A DNA stretch of 11,218 nucleotides from JAJXWB01 sp036796555 (lineage in GTDB: Bacteria > Pseudomonadota > Alphaproteobacteria > Rhizobiales > Beijerinckiaceae), in NCBI GenBank assembly GCA_036796555.1, contig DAIRCS010000121.1, forward strand, positions 1 through 11,218, in the 5' to 3' direction. Positions 6,075 through 11,218 of this stretch are shown piece after piece (position 1 is the stretch's first letter; every line of letters begins with the position of its first letter). Both the position numbers and the translations under genes were made by a program. The notes below the pieces were generated by a model. It had not been told where the DNA came from. It ran no database searches and was given only the letters and a program-made list of their open reading frames with translations.

Positions 6075-7256
6075 ATGCTGCATGTCGTCCCCGCCTTCGC
6101 GCGCATCGGCGAGGAGAACGCCTTCGCCGTTCTCGCCCGCGCGACCGATCTTCAGCGCCAGGGGCGCGACATCGTCAATCTCGGCATCGGCCAGCCGGAT
6201 TTCTCGACGCCGCCGCATATCGTGGAAGCCGCGATCAAGGCTTTGCGCGACGGCCATCACGGCTACACGCCGGCGACCGGTATATTGCCGCTCCGCGAAG
6301 CCATCGCCGCCGATCTGCACAAGCGCCTGAAGGTCGACGTCTCGCCCGATCTCGTGATGGTCGTGCCCGGCGGCAAGGTGACGATGTATATGGCGATCCT
6401 GATGTTCGGCGAGCCGGGCGCGGAGATCATGTATCCCGATCCGGGTTTCCCGATCTATCGCTCGATGATCGAATATACCGGCGCGACGCCGATCCCGGTG
6501 CCGATCCGCGAGGAGAACGGCTTCGCCTTCTCCGCGGAAGAAACGCTGTCGCTGATCACGCCGAGGACGCGGCTGCTGATCCTCAACTCGCCGGCCAATC
6601 CGACCGGCGGCGTGACGCCGAAGGCCGAGATCGACAAGCTCGTCGCCGGCCTCGCGCGTTTTCCCGACGTCGCCATCATGTCCGACGAGATATACGGCCA
6701 GATGACCTATGACGGGCTCGCGCACCAAACGCTGCTCGCCTATCCCGAAATCCGCGACCGCCTGATCCTGCTCGACGGCGCATCGAAGACCTACGCCATG
6801 ACCGGCTGGCGGCTCGGCTGGTCGGTCTGGCCGCAGGCGCTCTACGAGAACGCACGCAAGCTCGCGGTCAATTCCTTCTCCTGCACCAACGCCGCGACGC
6901 AATTCGCAGGGATCGCGGCGCTCGAAGGGCCGCAGGACGCGGCGCGCGCCATGGTCGCCGAATTCGACGCGCGCCGCAAAATCGTCGTCGAGGGATTGAA
7001 CGCGCTGCCCAACGTGTCCGCCGCCACGCCGAAGGGCGCCTTCTACGCTTTTCCCAACATCTCGAAAACCGGATGGAAGGCCAAGAAACTCGCCTCCGCG
7101 CTTCTGGAGGAAGCGGGCGTCGCCACCATCGGCGGCCCGGATTTCGGCGTGCACGGCGAGGGCTACATCCGGCTGTCCTATGCCAATTCCGCCGACAACA
7201 TCCGCAAGGCGCTCGCGCGCATGGGCGAATTTCTGTCGAGCGCGAAGCCGGCGTAA
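6075..7256 (+). CDS. PLP-dependent class I/II aminotransferase
   Basis: Cytosolic fold-type I aminotransferase of 393 residues, complete for the family, transferring amino groups between an amino acid and a 2-oxo acid. Visible features: NLGIGQPDF (35-43) at the substrate pocket, HGYTPATGILPLREAIA (62-78), NSPANPTGG with the PLP-contacting Asn175, SDEIYG with Asp204 and Tyr207, DGASKTYAMTGWRLGW with the Schiff-base Lys238, and YIRLSYA with the carboxylate-binding Arg366. This resembles the aspartate/aromatic/alanine group; the exact substrate cannot be chosen by eye. The gene stands alone between two repeat elements, so it is probably transcribed by itself. No pathway partners are adjacent. 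Confidence 0.93.
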   Translation: MLHVVPAFARIGEENAFAVLARATDLQRQGRDIVNLGIGQPDFSTPPHIVEAAIKALRDGHHGYTPATGILPLREAIAADLHKRLKVDVSPDLVMVVPGGKVTMYMAILMFGEPGAEIMYPDPGFPIYRSMIEYTGATPIPVPIREENGFAFSAEETLSLITPRTRLLILNSPANPTGGVTPKAEIDKLVAGLARFPDVAIMSDEIYGQMTYDGLAHQTLLAYPEIRDRLILLDGASKTYAMTGWRLGWSVWPQALYENARKLAVNSFSCTNAATQFAGIAALEGPQDAARAMVAEFDARRKIVVEGLNALPNVSAATPKGAFYAFPNISKTGWKAKKLASALLEEAGVATIGGPDFGVHGEGYIRLSYANSADNIRKALARMGEFLSSAKPA

Positions 7257-7270
7257 TACGGTGCTGCAAG

Positions 7271-7396
7271 ACCCCCTCCTCAGCCCTCCCCCGCTGCGCG
7301 GGAGAGGGAGAAGATCGCCGCTTTCGACATGCCGAGCAGACCGCCGACGCCCGCCGTCCACTCTCCCGCAAAGCGGGGGAGGGAAAGGGAGGGGGC
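7271..7396. repeat. Composite inverted repeat between aminotransferase and second MFS gene
   Basis: Outer arms CCCCCTCC...CCCTCCCCCGC (7272-7294) and GCGGGGGAGGG...GGGAGGGGG (7373-7395) are inverted copies. Inner stems are made by CCCGCTGCGCGGG-like sequence (about 7290-7302) and CTCCCGCAAAGCGGGGGAG (7363-7381). The centre (about 7311-7360) is not palindromic. The layout resembles the 5852-5990 element but the arms differ, so it is a second type or a distant cousin of a non-autonomous palindrome. It occupies nearly the whole spacer, and its right end supplies the purine-rich stretch upstream of the next gene's GTG. Confidence 0.8.
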
Positions 7397-7406
7397 CGAA
7401 CCGCCC

Positions 7407-8600
7407 GTGACTCGAACGTCATCGCCCACCGCCGGCCGCGCCATCGTCCTGCTGGCGATCGCCGCCTTCGCCAGCGCCGCCACCACGCGCATCTGCGACG
7501 GCCTGCTGCCGCAACTGGCGACCGAATTTCGCGTGACGCCCGGCGAAGCCGCGATCGTGGCGACCGCCTATTCGCTCACCTACGGCCTGCTGCAGCCGGC
7601 CTTCGGCATAGCCGGCGACCGCTACGGAAAATACCGCCTGATCCTCGTCTGCTGCGTGCTGTCGCTCATCACGACCGCCGCCTGCGTCTCGGCCCATTCG
7701 CTCAACGCGCTCGCCCTGGCGCGGCTTGCGGCGGGCTCCGCGGCGGCCGGCATCGTGCCGTTGTCCCTCGCCTGGATCGGCGATTCCGTGCCCTACGACG
7801 TCAGGCAGACGACCATCGCGCGTTTTATGATGGGCCAGATCTCCGGCCTCATCGTCGGCCAAGCCTTTGGCGGCTGGTTCGGCGATCTCGCCGGCTGGCG
7901 CGCCGCCTTCCTCGTCATCCTCGTCATCTATGCGCTGGCGACGATCGGCCTCGCTTTCGAGCTGCGCCGCAATCCGCTCGCCAACGGCGCGCCGTCGAAG
8001 GCGCCGCTGTCGGCGGCCGCCGCGACCTTCGCTTCGGCGCTCGGCCGCCCGTCCATGCGCGCGCTGATGCTTTCGGTCTTTCTCGAAGGATTCTTCTGCT
8101 TCGGCGCGGTGGCCTACATCACCACCATGCTGCATTTCCGCTTCGGCCTGACGTTCGGCCAAGCCGGCCTGCTGCTGATCGCCTTCGGCCTCGGCGGCAT
8201 TCTCTATGCGACGCTCGCGCGCCATATCGTGCCGCGCTTCGGCGAAGCCGGCGTTGCGCGCCTGTCCGGCGCGCTGTTCCTCGTCGCTTTTCTCGGCCTC
8301 GCTTTCGCGCCTGCGCCGCTCTTCGCCGCGCCGGCGTGTCTGGCGGCGGGCGCGGCCTATTATCTGCTGCACAGCGTGTTGCAGGTGAATGCGACGCAGG
8401 CGACGCCGCATGCGCGCGGCGCCGGCATGAGCATTTTCGCGACCAGCTTCTTTCTCGGCCAGGCCGGCGGCGTCGCCGCCGCCGCGCCGCTCGTCGATCG
8501 CTACGGCGCGCCGGCGGTCTTCGTCATCGCGGCGCTCGCGCTGCCGATACTCGCCTTCTGGGTCGCGCAGCGCGTCGCCACGGGCGGCGAACGCGGCTGA
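7407..8600 (+). CDS. MFS transporter, drug/metabolite efflux type
   Basis: Inner-membrane major facilitator protein of 397 residues with about 12 hydrophobic segments and a cytoplasmic linker near residues 187-205. The conserved A-motif is in the first loop, GIAGDRYGKYR, followed by LARLAAGSAAAGIVPLSLAWIGD-like sequence of helices 4-5. It resembles general bacterial efflux carriers of the AraJ/Bcr-like group; no substrate can be given. It is clearly different from the Fsr-type exporter near the left end. The chosen start is GTG, about six codons before the first membrane segment. The nearest Shine-Dalgarno-like sequence (GGGAGG, 7387-7392) is 14 bases away and belongs to the repeat element. 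The frame is also open through the repeat to an ATG at 7329, giving an Arg/Pro-rich extension that is probably not translated. It converges with the hydrolase, stops nine bases apart, with no terminator between. Confidence 0.88.
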   Translation: MTRTSSPTAGRAIVLLAIAAFASAATTRICDGLLPQLATEFRVTPGEAAIVATAYSLTYGLLQPAFGIAGDRYGKYRLILVCCVLSLITTAACVSAHSLNALALARLAAGSAAAGIVPLSLAWIGDSVPYDVRQTTIARFMMGQISGLIVGQAFGGWFGDLAGWRAAFLVILVIYALATIGLAFELRRNPLANGAPSKAPLSAAAATFASALGRPSMRALMLSVFLEGFFCFGAVAYITTMLHFRFGLTFGQAGLLLIAFGLGGILYATLARHIVPRFGEAGVARLSGALFLVAFLGLAFAPAPLFAAPACLAAGAAYYLLHSVLQVNATQATPHARGAGMSIFATSFFLGQAGGVAAAAPLVDRYGAPAVFVIAALALPILAFWVAQRVATGGERG

Positions 8601-8609
8601 AACGATCCG

Positions 8610-9528
8610 TCAGGCGTTGTGCGCCCTGGCGTGATCGACGATCGCGTCCACGATCTCCGGCCAGAGTTCTTCCGGCAGCGCGTGGCCCATGCGCTTGACG
8701 ATCACGAGCTTCGCGCCCGGAATCGATTTCGCCGTGTCGATGCCGCCCTCGACGCGCACGAGCGGATCGACGTCGCCGTGGATGACCAGCGTCGGCGTCT
8801 TCACGCCGGCGAGACGCGGACGCCGGTCGCCCGACGCGAAAATCGCCAGCATCTGCCGCGCGACGCCCATTGGATTGAGCCCGCGCGAAAAGGCCAGACG
8901 CGCGACCTTCACGTCCTTGCCGTCGTCGGCCGGAAATTCGCCGGCGCGCAACACGCGCCACGTCTTCTGGAAAGCCGCGACATAGTCGTCGAGCGTCGTG
9001 GGCGGCGGCGCGAGCAGAACGGCGGTCGCTTCCGGCGTCGGCNNNNNNNNNNAACGTCGGATTGCCGGTCGACGACATGACCGACGTCAGCGACAGCAGA
9101 CGGTCCGGGAAGCTCATCGCGATCTCCTGGGAGATCATGCCGCCCATCGAGGCGCCGACGATATGCGCCTTTTTGATTCCGAGATGATCGAGCAGAGCGA
9201 CCGCATCGGCGGCCATGTCGCGCAGCGTATAGGGCGAATCGATCTTCTCGCCCTTCATCTGCTTCTGGATGAGGTCGGCGAAATCGACCTTCACGGGGAC
9301 ATCGACGCGCGAGGAGCGGCCGATGTCGCGATTGTCGAAGCGCACGACGTGAAAGCCGCGCGCGGCGATCTTCTCGCAGAAGCCGTCGTCCCACAGGATC
9401 ATCTGCGCGCCGAGGCCCATGATGAGCAGCACTGTCGGCTTGGCCCTGTCGCCGAACGTGCTGTAGCAAAGCTTCATGCCGTTGGCGGGCGCGAATTGTT
9501 CAGGCGTATGGGCGATCGGCGCGTTCAT
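8610..9528 (-). CDS. Alpha/beta-fold hydrolase, broken only by an assembly gap
   Basis: About 305-residue esterase/lactonase-like alpha/beta hydrolase. The N-terminal part (9528 to 9053) has LLIMGLGAQMILWDDGF (34-50) by the oxyanion hole, RFDNRDIGRSS (63-73) and the nucleophile elbow GASMGG with Ser127. The C-terminal part has the acid in IHGDVDPLV and the His in KRMGHALPEE, so the triad is complete. Between them lie 10 N; the frame before the gap and the frame after it differ by one, but both flanks (...MSSTGNPT and PTPEATAVLLAPPPTTLDDY...) continue the family without loss. The true gap length is thus probably a multiple of three, and this is an assembly artefact, not a pseudogene. GGAGGAAA (9540-9533) precedes the ATG. 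The sequence is nearest to the RdmC/enol-lactonase-like group; substrate unknown. It follows the DUF72 gene by 68 bases on the same strand. Confidence 0.88.
9043..9052. other. Assembly gap of 10 N inside the hydrolase gene
   Basis: Ten consecutive N. The coding frames on the two sides differ by one, so ten is unlikely to be the true size; it looks like a placeholder joining two contigs. With the flanking TT and G bases, any missing length divisible by three would restore one continuous hydrolase. Confidence 0.97.
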
Positions 9529-9532
9529 GCGA

Positions 9533-9540
9533 TTTCCTCC
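9533..9540 (-). promoter_or_regulatory. Ribosome-binding site of the hydrolase
   Basis: On the minus strand GGAGGAAA, with the GGAGG core seven bases before the ATG at 9528. The frame stays open upstream to 9768 across the end of the DUF72 gene, so this strong site decides the start. Confidence 0.85.
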
Positions 9541-9596
9541 GGATTCGTTGGCCGCAGTCTGCGATGCAATCGCGCGCGATGGCAAGCCGTGGTGAG

Positions 9597-10421
9597 TCAG
9601 CGCAATCGGGCGATCAAATCCATCGCTGCGGCGGGATTGCGTTCCTTGAACCCGGAAATGAAGAACGCGAACACGTCGCGCGGCGCGGACTTGCCCGGCG
9701 CCGGGGCGACCTGCTTCAACTCGGCGACGGCCTCGCCCTTCGCCAGCGCCTGCAGACGCTTGCTCCACAGATCCAGTTCCTTCGGCGGATAGCCGAGCGC
9801 ATGATCTTCGCTTGCGCCCATGATTCGCAGATAGGCGAAATCGGCCGTCGCGTCGGCGATCTCGGGATATTTCGAATCGCGCGCGGTCACGATCGCAGCG
9901 CCGTGCTTGCGCGCGAGATCGACGAATTGCGCGCAGCAGAAGCTTTCGTGACGAACCTCGAGCGCATGGCGCAACGCTTGTCCGTCGATCTCGCGCGGGA
10001 GCAGGGCGAGGAAGGCGGCGAAATCGTCCGCGTCGAATTTCTTCGTCGGCGCAAACTGCCAGAGAATCGGTCCGAGTTTCTCACGCAGCTCGGCGACGCC
10101 GCTCGCAAAGAAGCGTTCGATGGATTCGCTGCTTTCGCCGAGGACCCGCTTCTGGACGACGAAGCGCGGCGCCTTCACCGAGAAGACGAAATGCGCTGGC
10201 GTCTCCTCGCGCCATTTGATGAAGCTCGCCGGCTTCTGCGATCCGTAGAACGTGCCGTTGATCTCGATCGCGGTCAGGTGCTGCGCGGCATAGGCGAGTT
10301 CGTTCTTCTGCGCGAGGCCCTTGGGATAGAAGGTCCCACGCCAGGGTTCGTAGGTCCAGCCGCCGATGCCGACGCGGATGCGTCCCGTTTCTTCCTTCGC
10401 CGCTTTCGCCGTCTTCGCCAT
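9597..10421 (-). CDS. DUF72 (YecE-like) family protein
   Basis: 274-residue cytosolic protein of the DUF72 family, which has a TIM-barrel fold and no firmly established biochemical role. Motifs match the family: RVGIGGWTYEPWRGTFYP (16-33), AIEINGTFYGSQKPASFIKW (51-70), HFVFSVKAPRFV (77-88), LREKLGPILWQFAP (112-125), ALEVRHESF (153-161), and ADFAYLRIMG (193-202). Length is slightly above the usual 240-270. The first 14 residues are a Lys/Ala-rich tail. ATG at 10421 is chosen over the GTG at 10433 because GGAGG (10431-10427) is five bases before it. It lies just downstream of the rRNA operon terminator on the same strand, so terminator leakage could feed it, and it is probably cotranscribed with the hydrolase. 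Confidence 0.92.
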   Translation of the reverse strand: MAKTAKAAKEETGRIRVGIGGWTYEPWRGTFYPKGLAQKNELAYAAQHLTAIEINGTFYGSQKPASFIKWREETPAHFVFSVKAPRFVVQKRVLGESSESIERFFASGVAELREKLGPILWQFAPTKKFDADDFAAFLALLPREIDGQALRHALEVRHESFCCAQFVDLARKHGAAIVTARDSKYPEIADATADFAYLRIMGASEDHALGYPPKELDLWSKRLQALAKGEAVAELKQVAPAPGKSAPRDVFAFFISGFKERNPAAAMDLIARLR

Positions 10422-10426
10422 GCGCG

Positions 10427-10431
10427 CCTCC
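10427..10431 (-). promoter_or_regulatory. Ribosome-binding site that fixes the DUF72 start
   Basis: GGAGG on the minus strand, five bases before the ATG at 10421. The alternative GTG four codons upstream overlaps this site and is therefore unlikely to be used. Confidence 0.8.
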
Positions 10432-10473
10432 ACATGGCCATTGTCGGGCGCGCGGCGCGATCATCAAGACTCG

Positions 10474-10504
10474 AAACGACAAAAGCCTGAAAACGACAAA
10501 AGCC
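10474..10504. repeat. Short direct repeat in the tail of the rRNA operon terminator
   Basis: AAACGACAAAAGCC occurs at 10474-10487 and again at 10491-10504, a 17-base period. The right copy overlaps the left arm of the terminator stem. Read on the minus strand it gives two T-rich tracts (GGCTTTTGTCGTTT) in succession after the stem, which could provide a second release point. Confidence 0.75.
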
Positions 10505-10526
10505 CCGCGCTTGCGCGCGGGGCTTT
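10499..10526 (-). terminator. Rho-independent terminator after tRNA-fMet
   Basis: A perfect 12-bp stem, AAAGCCCCGCGC (10499-10510) with GCGCGGGGCTTT (10515-10526), closed by a 4-base loop. On the minus strand it starts six bases after the tRNA CCA end and is followed by TTTTGTCGTTTT-like tracts, as expected for the end of an rRNA operon. The AAA/TTT flanks make it partly symmetric, so it could also act on the plus strand. Confidence 0.9.
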
Positions 10527-10532
10527 CATGTT

Positions 10533-10609
<77 letters not shown>

Positions 10610-10621
10610 TCAAAATCAAAA

Positions 10622-10674
10622 CGGCGAATAGAGAGTAGCGAATGGAAGACCTTTTCGCCACTCGCTATTCGCCG
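10622..10674. repeat. Imperfect hairpin repeat in the 5S-tRNA spacer
   Basis: CGGCGAATAG (10622-10631) and CTATTCGCCG (10665-10674) are perfect 10-bp inverted arms; the inner bases GAGTAGCGAA and TTCGCCACTC extend the stem to about 20 bp with a few mismatches, leaving a short loop near 10644-10653. Internal partial repetition of GCGAAT suggests a dispersed palindromic repeat that entered the spacer. In the transcript it would form a stable hairpin between 5S and tRNA-fMet and could be a processing site. Confidence 0.8.
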
Positions 10675-10701
10675 CTTCAAACATCGTATCGAGGAATTTC
10701 C

Positions 10702-10846
10702 CTTGTCCTTCGCAGGCCTGGCGACGACCTACTCTCCCAGGTCTTAAGACATAGTACCATTGGCGCTGTAGCGTTTGACGGCCGAGTTCGGGATGGGATC
10801 GGGTCTGATCGCTACGCCGAAGGCCACCAGGCCGGCGAAGGACAAG
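10702..10846 (-). other. Processing stem enclosing 5S rRNA
   Basis: CTTGTCCTTCGC (10702-10713) and GCGAAGGACAAG (10835-10846) are perfect 12-bp inverted repeats immediately outside both ends of 5S. In the precursor they would stack on 5S helix I after one mismatch, giving a long duplex that is a likely RNase substrate during rRNA maturation. Confidence 0.85.
10714..10833 (-). rRNA. rrf: 5S ribosomal RNA
   Basis: About 120 nt. The ends GGCCTGG and CCAGGCC form helix I. The conserved segments are present on the minus strand: CCGATCCCATCCCGAACTCG (loop C region), CGCCAATGGTACT and GGGAGAGTAGG. Ends were set by aligning helix I with the E. coli molecule and may be off by one or two bases. It lies between 23S and tRNA-fMet in the operon. 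Confidence 0.95.
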
Positions 10847-10902
10847 AGATTGAAGCAAACTGGATTTCGTATCGATACATACCCAGGAATGGGCATCGAG
10901 TA

Positions 10903-11218
<316 letters not shown>

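Noticed and set aside
7073..8698. 541-residue plus-strand frame overlapping the aminotransferase and second MFS gene
   Set aside because: It is an Arg-rich shadow frame covering two well-supported genes and shows no domain.
8610..9528. Hydrolase as a true pseudogene
   Set aside because: The only break coincides with the run of N; both halves are intact and the catalytic triad is complete.

Overview
The window is a GC-rich piece of a bacterial chromosome, most likely from an alphaproteobacterium of the order Hyphomicrobiales (Rhizobiales). Four things point there: the gap-pgk-fba cluster with a Calvin-cycle-type class II aldolase, the ThiE-like and Sel1-repeat genes that follow it, the rRNA operon ending 23S-5S-tRNA-fMet, and the many short palindromic repeats between genes. 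Genus cannot be fixed by eye. A 10-base run of N at 9043-9052 shows this is a draft scaffold.

Left part (1-5849, + strand), central carbon cluster: the 3' end of gap, an Fsr-type MFS exporter, pgk, class II fba, a small ThiE-like protein and an exported Sel1-repeat protein. fsr-pgk and pgk-fba are closely spaced, and the Sel1 gene overlaps the ThiE-like gene in a GTGA junction, so there are at least two translationally tight blocks. gap, pgk and fba together carry triose phosphate to 1,3-bisphosphoglycerate, 3-phosphoglycerate and fructose bisphosphate. The Fsr exporter sits inside this glycolytic/Calvin block. A large palindromic repeat lies directly after the gap stop and a near-identical one directly after the fba stop. 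The ThiE-like protein appears to lack the catalytic residues of true thiamine phosphate synthase. Antisense to its leader is a short reading frame resembling the CxxC motif of the carboxymuconolactone decarboxylase/AhpD family, possibly a gene remnant.

Middle part (5850-8600, + strand): a class I/II PLP aminotransferase and a second, unrelated MFS transporter. Each is preceded by a different composite inverted-repeat element. The element before the transporter appears to supply its purine-rich ribosome-binding region.

Right part (8610-11218, - strand): an alpha/beta hydrolase interrupted only by the N gap, a DUF72 (YecE-like) protein, a strong rho-independent terminator, initiator tRNA-fMet, 5S rRNA and the 3' end of 23S rRNA. 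These all read leftward as the distal end of a ribosomal RNA operon followed by two protein genes.

Most of the window is ordinary housekeeping sequence, and I see no convincing new multi-gene system. The points most worth checking are the exporter inside the glycolytic cluster, the repeat elements at gene ends, the probably non-catalytic ThiE-like protein with its coupled Sel1 partner, the CxxC remnant, and the initiator tRNA anticodon-stem variant.
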